Shown: positions 1 through 11,218 of the stretch, piece after piece
Layout: each line of letters opens with the position of its first letter
Numbering within the stretch: the first letter of the stretch is position 1
DNA from: Callipepla californica brunnescens
Lineage: Eukaryota; Chordata; Aves; Galliformes; Odontophoridae
Reading direction: 5' to 3'
Assembly: GCA_023055505.1 (NCBI GenBank)
Contig: JALIRH010000095.1
Span: 62,001-126,000 of the forward strand
Length of the DNA stretch: 64,000 bases
Program-made: the position numbers and the translations under genes
The notes under the pieces: generated by a model
The model's database searches: none
What the model saw: the letters and a program-made list of their open reading frames with translations, nothing else
What the model was told of the DNA's origin: nothing

Positions 1-2799
1 ATCTAAACCTAAACCTAACCCTAAACCTAAACTTCACAAGAACACTCAACCTAATCCTAGCACTAACCTATACTAAAACTAAAACAACTTTTTTGCTAAC
101 CCTAATCCTAAATCTAACCCTAACCCCAAAACTCCCCCAAACCTGACCCTAAACCTAATCCACCCCCAAATCCTTACCCTAACCCTACCCCCAAACACCC
201 TAATACTAGAACTAAAGCAATCCTTCACCCTAACCCTAAAACTAACAATTTAACTTTGACCCTAAAACTCAAATTCTCCCTACATACACTTTATGCTACC
301 TAGGTTAGGGTCAGGCTCAATCTGGGTTTTGTGTTGGGGTCAAAGGGATAGGGTTAGGGTAGAGTTCGAGTTAGGATGAAGGTAATGCTTACAGATATGT
401 TTAGAGAATGGAACAGGGTTAGGGTTAAGGTTAGGGTAAGGTTGAAGGTTAGGCTCAGGGACAGATTTAGGGTTAGAGTTTGGGTTCCTTTTAGGTTTAG
501 GGATAGGGTTAGGGTACGGTTAGGTATTGTACAACGCTAAGTGTTAGCTTCTGGGTAAGGGATAGGGTTAGGGTAAGGGTTAGATTCAGGGTTAGGGTTA
601 GCATTAGCATCAGGGTTAGGGTTATGGTAAGAGTTAGGATAGGGAATGGGATACAGTTAGGGTAAGGGTTAGGAATAGGGTTAGGGTTACATTAAGGTTA
701 GGGTTAGTGTTTGGATCAGGGGTAGGGTTAGGAATAAAGTTAGAGTAAGGGCTAGGATTAGGGTTAGGGTTAGGGTAGGGATACGGTTAGGGTAGAGTTA
801 AGGTTAGGGTAGGGTTAGGGTTAGGGTTGGGGTTAGGGTTAGGGTTAGGGTTAGGGTTAGGTTAGGGTTTGGGTTATGGTAAGAGTTAGGATAGGGATTG
901 TGATACGGTTAGGGTAAGGGTTAGGAATAGGGATAGGGTTTGATTAGGGTAAGGGTTATTGTTTGGATTAGGGGTAGGGTTACGAATAAAGTTAGAGTTA
1001 GGGCTAGGATTAGGGTTAGGGTTCGGGATTGGATTAGTGTTAGGGTAAGGAATAAAGTTAGAGTTAGTGTTAGGATTAGGGTTAGGGTAAAGTAGGGTTA
1101 GGGGTAGGGTTAGGGTTAGGGTTAGGGTTAGGGTAGGGTTAGGGTTAGGGTTTGGGTTAGGCTAGGGTTAGGGTAAGGGTTAGGGTAAGGGTTAGGGTTA
1201 GGGTTAGGGTTAGGGTTAGGGTTAGGGTACGGTTAGGGTTAGGGTTAGGGTTAGGGTTAGGGTTAGGGTTAGGGTAGGGTTAGGGTTAGGGTTAGGGTTA
1301 AGGTTAAATTTATTGTTAGGGTTAGGGTTAGGGTTAGGGTTAGGATTAGGGTTAGGGTTAGGGTAGGGTTAGGGTTAGGGCTAGGGTTAGGGTTAGGTTA
1401 GGGTTGGGGTTAGGGTTAGGGTTTGCGTTAGGGTTAGGGTATGCTTAGGGTTGGGGTAAAATTAGGGTTAGGGTTAGTGTTAGGGTTAGGGTTAAATTTA
1501 TTGTTAGGTTTAGGGTTAAGGTTAGAGTTAGGGTTAGGGTTGAGGTTAGGGTTAGGGTTAGGGTTAGGGTTAGGGTTAGGGTTAGGGTTAGGTTTAGGGT
1601 TAGGGTTAAGGTTAAATTTATTGTTAGGGTTAGGGGTAGGGTTACGGTTAAGGTTAAATTTATTGTTAGGGAGAGGGTTAGGGTTAGGGTTAGGGTAGGG
1701 TTAGGGTTAGGGTTAGGGTTAGGGTTAGGTTAGGGTTGGGGTTAGGGTTAGGGTTAGGGTTAGGGTTAGGGTTAGGGTATGCTTAGGGTTAGGGTAAAAT
1801 TAGGGTTAGGGTTAGTGTTAGGGTTAGGGTTAAATTTATTGTTAGGTTTAGGGTTAAGTTTAGAGTTAGGGTTAGGGTTGAGGTTAGGGTTAGGGTTAGG
1901 GTTAGGGTTAGGGTTAGGGTTAGGGTTAGGTTTAGGGTTAGGGTTAGGGTTAGGGTTAGGGTTAGGGTTACGGTTAGGGTTAGGGTTAGGTTAGGGTTAG
2001 GGTTAGGGTTAAGGTGAGAGTTAGGGTTAGGGTTAGGGTTAGGGTTAAGGTAAGAATTAGGATAGGGATTGTGATACAGTTAAGGTAAGGGTTAGGAATT
2101 AGAGTTAGGGTTAGGGTTAGGATTAGGGTTAGGGTTAGGTTAGGGTTAGGGTTAGGGTTAAGGTTAGAGTTAGGGTTAGGGTTAGGGTTAGGTAAGGGTT
2201 AGGGTTAGGGTAAGAATTAGGATAGGGATTGTGATACAGTTAAGGTAAGGGTTAGGAATTAGGGTTAGGGTTAGGGTTAGGTTTAGGTTTAGGGTTAGGG
2301 TTAGGGTTAGGGTTAGTGTTAGGGTAGGTTAGGGTTAGGGTATGGTAGGGTTAGGGTTAGGGTAGGGTAAGGGTTAGCATTAGGTTTAGGGTTAGGGTTA
2401 GGGTTAGAGTTAGGTTAGGGCTAGGGTTAGGGTTAGGGTTAGGGTTAGGGTTAATGTAGTTTAGGGCTAGGGTTAGGGTTAGGGTTAGGATTGGGTTAAT
2501 GTAGGGTTAGGGTTAGTGCTAGGAATCAATTTGGAGGAAGGAAAAGGTATAGGAATTGGTTCATTTTTAGCGTTAGTCTTCAGGGTTAGGGTTCGGATTT
2601 AGCACTATGTTTCAGGTTCCTTTTAGGTTTAGTGATAAGGATTAGGGGTACGTTTAGGTATTGTACAATGCTAAGTGTTAGCTTCTGGGTGGGGGTTGGG
2701 GTTAGATTAAGGGTGAGGGTTCGGGTTAGGACTAGATTTAGGATTAGGTTTAGGAATAGGTTTTCTTTGATTGTTAGGGTGAGAGAAAGGTTAGGCCTT
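1..2799. repeat. Degenerate telomere-like subtelomeric unit, partial copy C
   Basis: The block starts in CCCTAA orientation and switches to TTAGGG orientation at a CCTAGG palindrome (299-304). It is nearly the same sequence as 51933-54386 and 57283-59713, so it is a partial third copy of the duplicated unit described further right. This copy is about 345 bp longer, mostly because near-perfect TTAGGG runs between about 1140 and 2030 are expanded. Similarity stops after 'aggcctt' at 2799, where a class I ERV sequence begins. Open frames here (for example 1441-1698 and 1779-1994, made of Leu-Gly-Leu repeats) only translate the hexamer array. Confidence 0.9.
1141..1995 (+). repeat. Near-perfect interstitial TTAGGG tract
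   Basis: Long uninterrupted runs of the vertebrate telomere hexamer occur here, broken by short recurring variants such as 'aaatttattgttagg'. It is the purest telomere-like stretch in the window. It is flanked on both sides by degenerate sequence, so it is interstitial and not a chromosome terminus. Confidence 0.85.
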
Positions 2800-3007
2800 T
2801 CACCCTAATTGGAATGCCTGGGTCCTTTAGAATCACTTCAAAGGGTTCTATGTCTAACTTCCCTACTGATTCTGGACTCTACCAAACTTCTGGGTTAATT
2901 CTAGCCTCATCTTCTATCGTTAGAGTACGTTGCTGAACAGTTAATTCTCTATCTTTTACTTCCAAATTTATTCCTAACTCCACAATTCAATCTCTCCCTA
3001 GCAAATT

Positions 3008-3274
3008 CTATTCTGCTTCAGGTACCAATAAAAAAGACTCAGTTCCATAGGTGCTAGGTGATTCTATTTCTACCTGCTTTACAACAGGTACCATAAAAGG
3101 TTCCCCTTTTGTTCCAATTACTTGTAGCTCTTCCGAGGATAAAGAACATCCTCGAGGTAAATATTGAACAGTCGATCTTTCTGCCCCAGACTCTACCAAA
3201 AATTCCATTTCCTGACGCTGAGAACCCAATTTCAATTTTATCAAGGGCTTGTTTCTTTCCCAGGTCCCCAGCAC
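3008..3274 (-). pseudogene. ERV class I protease-like fragment
   Basis: The minus-strand frame has the usual features of a retroviral aspartic protease: an N-terminal strand rich in Lys/Leu, then the active-site loop, here VESGAERSTV. The catalytic Asp position is a Glu codon (3191-3193), so the enzyme would not be expected to work. It lies just downstream of the zinc knuckle, the correct order for gag-pro. The frame ends at 3008 and the following sequence reaches the element's truncation at 2800. Class assignment rests on the order of parts and the single knuckle. Confidence 0.7.
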
Positions 3275-3334
3275 ATAGAGTCCCTGACCCCCTCAGTCCT
3301 CCTGAAACATTTGCTCGTCCCAGATTCTCTTTCT

Positions 3335-3376
3335 ACAGTCTTTCTTCATGTGTCCCTTTTTCTGACAGTAGAAGCA
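3335..3376 (-). pseudogene. ERV class I nucleocapsid CCHC zinc knuckle
   Basis: Read on the minus strand this is CFYCQKKGHMKKDC, an intact C-X2-C-X4-H-X4-C knuckle, as used by retroviral nucleocapsid to bind genomic RNA. It is in a different frame from the upstream gag fragment (3378-3737), so gag is frameshifted just before it. Only one knuckle is seen. Confidence 0.85.
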
Positions 3377-3377
3377 T

Positions 3378-3850
3378 TCAACTGTCCTCATATCTCTGGG
3401 TCTGTTCTGCTTGGGTTGAAGCGCATTTTCTGCCCGAGGAATATTCCCTCTTCTCCTTGCCTGGAACGCCCCCTTCTGTCCTTCTCTTACCGCGGCTATC
3501 AGACTTCCAGCTTGCCTCTTCTGAGTCTCCTCCTCTCTCCTTAACGTATACTTTCTGAGCCTCTCTCAACAATTCATCTAATCCTCTCTCCTGCCAGTCC
3601 TCCAGCTTCTCTAGTTTCCTTCCAATATCTGTCCAGGACCTAGCTTCAAACCGCGTTTTCAGGAGAGCTCGCCCCACGGGGTAGCAGGATCTAATCCTGA
3701 ATAGAACTGTACATTTCTGCATAGTCTCTCTAACCACTCAGTAGGAGTTTCATCTTTTTTCCGTTGCTTGCCTTATTTGCCTTATTGATATTCTGTCCCC
3801 GAGGGACAGATTCTCTAATCCCTTGAATAATAAGAACTCGCAAATCTGCC
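3378..3850 (-). pseudogene. ERV class I gag capsid C-terminal / linker fragment
   Basis: The minus-strand frames carry a charged, Glu/Lys/Arg-rich segment (3378-3737) that follows a segment containing ETPTEWLERL near 3750, typical of the region after the major homology region of gammaretroviral capsid. The two pieces are in different frames. The charged segment leads to the zinc knuckle at 3335-3376. Nothing here would make a full-length Gag. Confidence 0.6.
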
Positions 3851-4445
3851 ATGTGAGTACCATGTTCCTGGCTCTGATTATCCCAATTGGGCCGCTGTAA
3901 GGGTCACTTTAGATCTGCTCCTGGGCCAGCCGGGTGTTGCTGATCCCAGATTCACGTACCTGCCCTCCTGATCATATCCCTTTCTTCTGCTCTAAATAGT
4001 ATGCCCAAAATTGCCTGTGTTTCATCCCAAGTTTAATGGTTGGGACCTGAAGATTGATCTAGCCTCTCGGAGACCCCTCAAGGATCCTCCAGCAAATTCC
4101 CCATCTCCTTCTTAAATTCCCTTATGTATCTCCTGAGTTGAAGGGAACTGAAACATAGCCAGCTCCTGGCTTTGATCCTCCGGTAGCTACAGGTATTTCT
4201 CTTCAAGGGAGAACGTTTCCTCCTTGACCCCTCTCCTGCCTAGCTTGCCTTCTAGTGATCCTTCTCCTAGGGAAGTCTAGGGGTTCACATTCAGGTTCAT
4301 CTCCCAAGTCAGATTCAGCTTGCTCCGGCGGAGCCGCTGGATTCTGTTCGGGGGGAGCGTAAGGCGGGGGGATAGTGTATAATGTCCTCCTCTGTTGTAT
4401 TCCTTTTTTTAATTAGGGGGAACAGAAAGGTTCCAATATCAGATT

Positions 4446-4754
4446 CTACACATCATTTGCATACTCACCATCTTCCAGATTCAAAGGCTGTTTTTCATTT
4501 GCATAAGCGTTTAGAGCCTGGCAGATCCGGTCCTCAAAGGACCCAAATACTGGCCAGAACAGCTGATCTGCCCTTCTCTGCTTTCCTCCCCATACCTCCA
4601 TACAGTCATGTACCATCTTCACCTCACTCTTTCCTCGTCTAGAGGGAGAATCACCCCAATGTTTTAACATTAAACCTAGGGGACTTTCTAGTGGTATGTC
4701 CGGTAGCTTTACCTGCGAGCTGTACCTAGAGTTCGGAGCTACAGGTCTCTGCAC
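4446..4754 (-). pseudogene. ERV class I gag matrix-like fragment
   Basis: A 102-residue minus-strand frame lies directly after the primer site. It contains PLGLMLKHWGDSP followed by a basic stretch and a Trp/Cys-containing segment, as in gammaretroviral matrix domains. I see no clear ATG with a myristoylation Gly at the start. The gap between primer site and gag is under 100 bp, so most of the untranslated leader is missing. Similarity is by eye. Confidence 0.6.
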
Positions 4755-4831
4755 AGAAGTTCCCCAGCCCAGGGGCCGTCCGAAGACGGGGTGCTCCCCT
4801 GGAGTGGGAATTCCACAGCAGAGTCGCCTGG

Positions 4832-4849
4832 ATCCGAGTCACGGCACCA
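4832..4849 (-). promoter_or_regulatory. Primer binding site, tRNA-His type
   Basis: On the minus strand the 18 bases TGGTGCCGTGACTCGGAT start 3 bases after the LTR's terminal CA. They match the complement of the 3' end of tRNA-His, the primer used by HERV-H-like class I elements. It fixes the element's orientation and the LTR boundary at 4853. Confidence 0.85.
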
Positions 4850-4852
4850 AAT

Positions 4853-5400
4853 TGTTAGAGGTGTGAAGAGAACGATACGCACCAACTGTTGCCAACAGTA
4901 AGGAATTTATTGAGCAAGCAAGAAATGAGCGGAACAGCGCTGGGCGGCTGGGAGTCTCCTCTGCACCAGAGGTGCTCAACAGGGCCCCCCAACCCCTCTT
5001 TTCATTGTCCCTTATCTCTGCATTCATGTCTTATCTTTCTCTTCCTGGGCTGCGCTGCCTGTTATCTGGGGGTCGTTCTCTGCCTCCTGGCGATCGAGAT
5101 GATGAAGGCCATAGTTTTCCTCAGCTCCGATCACGCGCGCTCAAGAGGAGATTTTCACTTCTTTTTCTTTTGCAGTTTCTCCAAAGGTCACTGCTATCTG
5201 TTGTTCATTGTCCAGGTGTTAGAACTAAGCGCTGTGGCTCCAACTTGCACAAACTACAGTTTTTAGACAAAACATCGATATATCTCTTTTGAGACTTCTA
5301 CAAACTACATAGTTCTCAGAAAAAAAAACACGCTGAAAAACACGGACACATCTGTCTCGAGTCGGTTTGATTAACAAGTAGAGAACTCATTTTTACCACA
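4853..5400 (-). mobile_element. 5' LTR of the class I ERV
   Basis: The minus-strand 3' boundary is firm: it ends in ...TAACA next to the primer site. A polyadenylation signal AATAAA lies on the minus strand near 4908-4913, about 55 bases before that end. The outer boundary is uncertain: 5330 and 5400 both give TG starts, and after 5400 the sequence is CCCTAA-type repeat. A possible TATA-like sequence (GATATATC) is near 5277-5284. Confidence 0.7.
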
Positions 5401-6773
5401 ATCCTTACCCTAAGCCTAACACTCACCTTAAACCTAACCCGAACCCTGTACCTAGCCTGAACCCTAAGCATAACCCTAAACCTATCCCTATTCCTATCCT
5501 CAACAGTAACCCAAACCCTAATCCTAACACTGACACTCAACCTAGTTCTAATGCTGTATCTAACCTTAGAACTCAAACAAACCCTATCCCTAAGCCTAAT
5601 CCTAAATCGAATTCTAACCCTTACCTATACACTATCCCTATCCCCAAAACCCTTTTCCTACACCTAACCCTAACCACAAGACTTACCTTAACCTAACCCT
5701 AACAGCAATCCCAGGCCTAACCCTAACACTAACCTGAAACCTAATCCTATTCCTAACCTTAACCCTAACCAGAGGCCTAACCCTAATCTGACCCTTACAC
5801 TCAAACTGACCCTGCCCCTAACCCTAAACACAGATCGCATCCTAAACCTAAACCTAAACCTAAAACTTCCCCTAATGCTAACATGAACACTCAACCTAAT
5901 CCTAGCTCTAAACACAATCATAAAACTGAGAAAAACTTTTTCCCTAACCCTAATCCTAAACCTAATCCAAAACCTAAAACAATCCCAAACCCTTTCCCTA
6001 TCTCTAACCCTAACCCAGAATCTAAACCTAACCCTATTACTAAACCCAATCTTACACCTAACCCTATTCCATAACCTAAACTTACCCTAACACTGTATCA
6101 CTAAATCTTTCCCTAATCGTAACCCTAACCCTAAACATAACCTTACCCTAGTACTAAAACAAACTTACCCATAACCCTAACCCAAAACCTAACAGAACCC
6201 TAGTCCTAACCATAATCCTAACCCTAACTCAAACCCTAAATCTAACACTAATCCTTACCCTAAACAGAACTCGAAGCATTTCCCAAATCCTAATTCTAAC
6301 TCTACCCTAACCCTAACCCAAACTCAGACCCTACCACAAAACCCAAGTGGAAGCCCAACCCTAAACCTAACCAAAAGCATCAGATCACCACAACCCTCAC
6401 CTCAATCTATCCCAAAACATGTTCCTAATATTAAACCAAATCCTAATCCAAACACTAACCCTGCAACTATTCCTAAACCTTTACTTAACACAAAGCCAAA
6501 CCCGAGGCCTACCCCTTACCTCACCCTGACACTCAAACTAACCCTACCCCTAACCCTACATACAAATCCAATCCTAAGTCTAACCCTAAACTTAACCCTA
6601 ATGCTACTCCTAACATGAACACTTCACCTACTTCTGTCCCTGACGCTAACACTCAAATTATCCCTAACCCTTACCCTAAACCGAAATCTACACCAAAACC
6701 TAACCCTTGCCCTAACCCTGACCCTGAAGCTGACCCTAACCCTAGCCTAAACCCTAACCCTAACCAGTCGCAG
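5401..6773. repeat. Degenerate CCCTAA-oriented subtelomeric block
   Basis: A degenerate C-strand telomere-like repeat. It contains, in reverse orientation, the same non-telomeric core motifs as the other blocks: 'gcatcagatcaccacaaccctcacc' near 6378 and 'ggcctaccccttacctcaccctgacactc' near 6503. The Asn/Pro/Lys-rich open frames are repeat translations. It ends abruptly at about 6773, where near-unique DNA starts. Confidence 0.85.
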
Positions 6774-7510
6774 AAAAGGCCTGAATCCATACAGCCTTTT
6801 CACTGTGAAAATCTGGGAGAGAAAATCTGGCTTACCATGGAGATCTCAGCTTTAAGGAAATCTAAAAACAAAACAAAGCATGCAGTTCCCAGATTCCCAG
6901 CAACATTTTTTCCCATACTTTCACCACCATAGATTGAGAAGACCATTTGCTGGACTTACACAGTGTCAGCAGGGTGAACCACATTTGGTCAGTGCACAAC
7001 ATTAATTACCACTTGCTCCACAGGCACAGGACAGACGGCCTCAGCGGTTAAGCACCCAGCCACTACAGGGATACACTTTCTGATTCACACTGCTGCAAAA
7101 CGGCACCCATCTATTGTGCAAGTACCTGCTGTAAACCGTAACACAGAAACTCTAGCAGCTACGGAAATCAGGAAAGAAATACTTCAAGAACTAATCAATA
7201 CTTCTACTCAAAGGACGTATGAATATACTTCAAGTAGACTTCAGCTTCCAGGACCACGACATCCCAAGGTCCTGGAACAGAAAAACAACTCCGAATTTAA
7301 TTCCAGAACTGGATCAAGAAATTAAGTCAGTGAGATCAAGACATTCACCCAGACAGCCACAGCTCATCAACCTCACCTTCATTTCCACCCAACAGAATAA
7401 TGCTATGTAAACTACATAGCATAACACGCCCTGCCCCCTTTCTTGCAATATCCTGAATATAAAATCCCTTTTCTTTTTTTTTCCGTTATCCAAAATTTAC
7501 ATAGGAATAC
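6774..7510. other. Near-unique DNA with no recognised gene
   Basis: Moderate-GC, non-repetitive sequence. It lies downstream (minus strand) of the last XPO1-like exon, so its right part is probably intron or downstream flank of that fragment. I looked for the next XPO1 exon (after the ...FECTLNMI.. exon) and did not find it. No recognised product for short frames such as 7116-7325 (+). Confidence 0.6.
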
Positions 7511-10224
7511 CTTCTTGATCATATTTAACGTGCACTCAAAAACAGCATCAAAGATCTGAGGTATTTCAGCAGCGATGTGCCCACCCAGCTTCTTTACAGC
7601 CACAGCCACAGCACCCAGTACTGCAGGCTCTCTAGCAGCTGGAACATTTCTCTGGTAGTCAATGAGAGCGGCACCCAACAAGGGAGGAACAAAGTTTTCA
7701 GCAACCTACATCAAGAGCAAGACATGCTTAGAGCAGTGCAGTTACCCAACAAAGCCTCACACAGCAGTTCGGAAAGAAGCTAAAAATGAACTTACACGCC
7801 CACATGCTTCCCACACACTGTGTTCATCCAGCAGTGCTTGCCTGAGGGCTCTCCTACACCTTCCTGCTTCCCCTTAGGACTGCTCTCAGCTGACACTACC
7901 TGAAGCACTCAAAACACAGCTCAGGCCTACCCCTGTATGATCACAGCTTATCATCCTTCCTGCAGATATTGCAGTTCTGAAGCCAGTTCTTGTGAACAGA
8001 ACAGTGTTAACTGCACTGCAGCAAAAGAGCAGAGTTCCTCCTGAATGTGTCCTATCAACTCTTTGGATGCCATATTTACTTACCATCTGAGGATCGTTGG
8101 ACCTGCTCACCCAGCCAGAAATCAGTTCTAAACTTTCCCTTTTTACAGTCCTCATCCTTCTAACCAAGGGCTGCTTGGTTTCCACTTCGCCTGAAAGGTA
8201 GCAAAGCTGCACTGAATCTGGGTTAAGATGCGTCAACAAACAGATTCCCCTCAACTCCTTCCAGAAGATTGAGAATGTTTCATTTTTATACCCAAATGAC
8301 AAAGAAGGAAGATCTCTCGTTCATATTATGCAGATTAAAACCATTTTCCCATTACTTCAGCTCCATGGATCCAAGTTGCAATTTAGTATTCCAGTGCTAC
8401 TGCTGACAGCACACTCTGCCAGTACAACTCAGAAACAATGCTGCAGCTTCTTTTTCAAGGAAGGGAATGTTCCTTCAGCTCTCAGGATCATGCTTACCTC
8501 TGGCTCTCACTGCGTGATGAGAAGAACCAACCTATACAGTGTTCTAAAGCACGCTCCTGATTTGGTCACAAACATAATTGTTCCAACTTGTCTTTACTAC
8601 AAGGAGCCTAATTCTTACTTCATTTTCTCACGTCCAAGTCCATGCAAGTCTCGTCAGTAGAACTTGCCCTAACTGAGTGCACAGACACACACTCATAACA
8701 GTACATCCAAGGAAAACCTCACCAGACTGCAGCCAGGGAAACAAAGGCAGAACTGCTCCTGCTGCCATCAGAGATAACAACTGTGAGAACACACTCTGAG
8801 CCGAGTGCCGTCTCAATAGCTGTTGCTCGAGTAAAATCTCACCACTACAAGTCCTAGCAACTGCTTCCTATTTCTCTCGTTGTGTTTTCTTTTTGTTTTA
8901 AGCACCTTCTGGCAATTAGAGCTGCAGAATCAAAAGAATGCATTAAGTTCTGAGAAGCTACGTCAAGGTGTATTCATTGCATGGGTAAGAAAGTCTGTCA
9001 GAACACAGCTCCAATAACCGAGTCACTTCATTCCTCAAGGGATGCTCCAGCAGCACATTCTACTTGGATATCACAGACCCAATTTTTTCCAGGTAACAGT
9101 GGTTAGGTAACTCGAGTAGCTCCTAATTCCTCCTCAGTGATTACCAGTCTAGTTTGTGACAAATCTGAGGCGCCTTCACTGAAGTTACACTTCTGTAAGA
9201 AAGCTGTTTCAGTAGTAGAATATCACCAAACCAAAACTCTGCCAACGTCCTAGGGTCTTTTCTTATCTAAAACGATGAAGTCAGAACTTACAACTGTGTC
9301 TCCACAAGACTGCTATTAGTCAGCAGTCTCCGGTACCCTTCCTAAACTCACACTTGAAGAGCTTTCCTCCTTCCGGAATCAGAGTTTCTTTGAACAAAAC
9401 ATCTGGCTAACAAAAACAAGAACCTAAGCAAGCACATTTTCAGGCATTCTCTTGCCCAAACGCACACACAAAGAAGCAACAAAAACCACCACCACCAACA
9501 GACACGCAATGAGATAAGCCCAGCAAATTCACAACCTGATCACGTGCACTGCCCATCCCGCTGTTAGGAAGGACGTGCAATTTCTTACCGTCAGCCTCAA
9601 GAGCTGCAGACATGTTTTCACTTGGGCACTTGGACACATTCAGCATATCTAAATCAATTCTTCCCAGCTGAATCACAAAGGGGCGGCCAGCTGCTTTCCA
9701 TGCCCTTACGCTGCTTTTCAGAATGCTACCAAGCTGCGTAACGGCTTCAGGATCCTTCAGAACATCAACATCCTGTGGAAAAGAACTGAGCTAACTCCAG
9801 TCAGTCAACGAAAACGCCATTTATCTTCTAATACAAAAACGGTCACTTTCACGTTTAGGGTTATCTTACACGCTGTGTTAAAGCATGTTCTGTCAAGTTC
9901 TTCAACTGGATTTAAACCAGTCTCAGTTGTTTAGGTCTCCTTCAACACTTCTACTGCCAGATCAACCATTGCTTTATAAAAGTTCAGCACAGCCAAGTTC
10001 ACTTCATTCCACAGATAAAAAAAAAATGGAATAACAACAAACATTCAGCACTTTTACTTTAGTTGAATACACAAAATGTACCGTCTGACTTTTGTTGCCT
10101 GCCGAATTCTGCAGTCCTATACTGGATTGGGGAGCAGCATGTGTTTTTCTATCAGATGCTCCTGTACAGTCCGGTCTGTCTGCGCCCCAACCACGTATCC
10201 TACTGCTCCACAGAACGGATGCAC
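7511..10224 (-). pseudogene. XPO1: XPO1 (exportin-1/CRM1)-like partial gene copy, four exons, one nonsense codon
   Basis: Four minus-strand exons match the C-terminal HEAT-repeat part of exportin-1, the nuclear export receptor: 10090-10224, 9589-9772, 8084-8190 and 7511-7705 (135, 184, 107 and 195 bp). Readable anchors are GAQTDRTVQEHLIEK, VIQLGRIDLDMLNV, LELISGWVSRSNDPQM and AEIPQIFDAVFECTLNM. Each internal junction has AG/GT signals (acceptors CAG, CAG, TAG; donors GTCAGA, GTAAGA, GTAAGT, GTATTC), and phases agree, giving 207 codons in one frame. The frame is broken once: TAG at 10117-10119, where exportin-1 has Trp. Genuine vertebrate XPO1 is nearly invariant, whereas this copy differs at roughly a quarter of positions, so it is a diverged segmental copy and, because it has introns, not a processed one. 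Exons on either side are missing: a CR1 element lies upstream and telomere-like repeat downstream. Confidence 0.88.
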
Positions 10225-10420
10225 CTGATTGAAAAACAAGAAGTCCAACAGAAAGTTAAGGAAGACTAACCCAAAATGTACAGCGTTCAGGTAGTAAAAG
10301 TTCAAAATGGCTTTCCAATGACTAAATACCCACTTCCCACCTCAGTTCACAAGATCCTTCTCCATCCTTTCCTTCCTTACTCCACATTTAAAGCAAGCCT
10401 CTGCTCCCCTCCAATACAGG
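10225..10420. other. Intron-like remnant between XPO1-like exon and CR1
   Basis: Non-repetitive sequence upstream (minus strand) of the first retained XPO1-like exon. It begins with a good acceptor context (TTTTTCAATCAG). I see no further XPO1 exon before the CR1 fragment starts. Confidence 0.5.
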
Positions 10421-10918
10421 CAGGAAATTAGAAATGCAAAAGCCCAGCTCCAACTTAGACTGGCTACTGCAGTAAAGCAGAGCAAAAAATCCTTTTACAA
10501 ATATATGAACAGTAAAAGAACTAAGGAGAATTTCTCTCCTTTACTTGATGCGGCAGGGAATGGAACCACAGAGGATAAGGAAAAGGCTGAGGTTCTCAAT
10601 GCCTTCTTCATGTCTCTCTTTAATAGACAGATCAGTTAACTCAGGATACTTTTTGCCCTGACCTGGAAGTCTGGGATGAAGCGCATCATACACCCCCTGT
10701 GATCCTAGCAGAGACAGTCAGAGACCTGCTCCTCCATCTGAACTGCCGCAAGTCCATGGGACCAGATGGGATCCAACCAAGGGTGCTGAGGGAGCTGGCA
10801 GAGGTGATTGCCAAGCCGCTTTCTGTCATCTATCAGCATTCCTGGTCATCTGGAGAGGTCCCACAAGATTGGAGGCTTGCCGATGTGACTCCCATCTACA
10901 AAAAAGACCGTAAGGAAG
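10421..10918 (+). mobile_element. CR1 LINE ORF2 fragment (endonuclease-RT linker and RT start)
   Basis: The plus-strand translation contains KSMGPDGIQPRVLRELAEV followed by SGEVPQDWRLADVTPIYKK, the N-terminal reverse-transcriptase region of avian CR1 retrotransposons. Upstream text (YKYMNSKRTKENFSPLLD and NAFFMSLF) is the preceding linker. It carries frameshifts and stops before RT, and is cut at 10918 by insertion of an ERV LTR. The CR1 3' part is not found on the other side because the ERV runs into a minisatellite. Confidence 0.88.
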
Positions 10919-11179
10919 TGTCATGGTTTTATGATTTTTTGGTACTGGTATTCCACATCATGGCATCATGTGGTGCATTGGGAGTCAGGGAGAAAACTAC
11001 ATTCCCCAGAGGACTTGGCAATGCTTTGTATTTTTTCACGTGTTTTCCGCTCAGAGGGAACAGATAAAAACTCTCTGCGGTCACGGGACATTCTCTCTTT
11101 CCTCTAGGATCACTTAGGAGTGGGTGCTCGCTGCCGTCCGCCTTCAGCGTTAGCGCAAGGCCTTCGGTTTATCAGGCAC

Positions 11180-11218
<39 letters not shown>

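Larger units (their letters stand above)
2800..5400 (-). mobile_element. Decayed class I (gammaretrovirus-like) ERV, 5' half
   Basis: On the minus strand the order is LTR (~5400-4853), primer binding site (4849-4832), gag matrix-like region, capsid C-terminal region, a single CCHC zinc knuckle, then protease. The element stops at 2800, so most of pol, env and the 3' LTR are absent. One zinc knuckle and a tRNA-His-type primer site fit class I. Reading frames are broken by shifts and stops. The element sits between a TTAGGG-oriented block on its left and a CCCTAA-oriented block on its right. Confidence 0.8.

Noticed and set aside
1..2799. True chromosome terminus at the left edge
   Set aside because: Hexamers are degenerate and the unit starts mid-sequence at position 1, matching internal copies at 51933 and 57283; it is interstitial.
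7116..7330. Plus-strand frame MQVPAVNRNTETL... as a gene
   Set aside because: No recognisable similarity, no splice or promoter context, and it lies in intron-like or flanking DNA of the XPO1 fragment.
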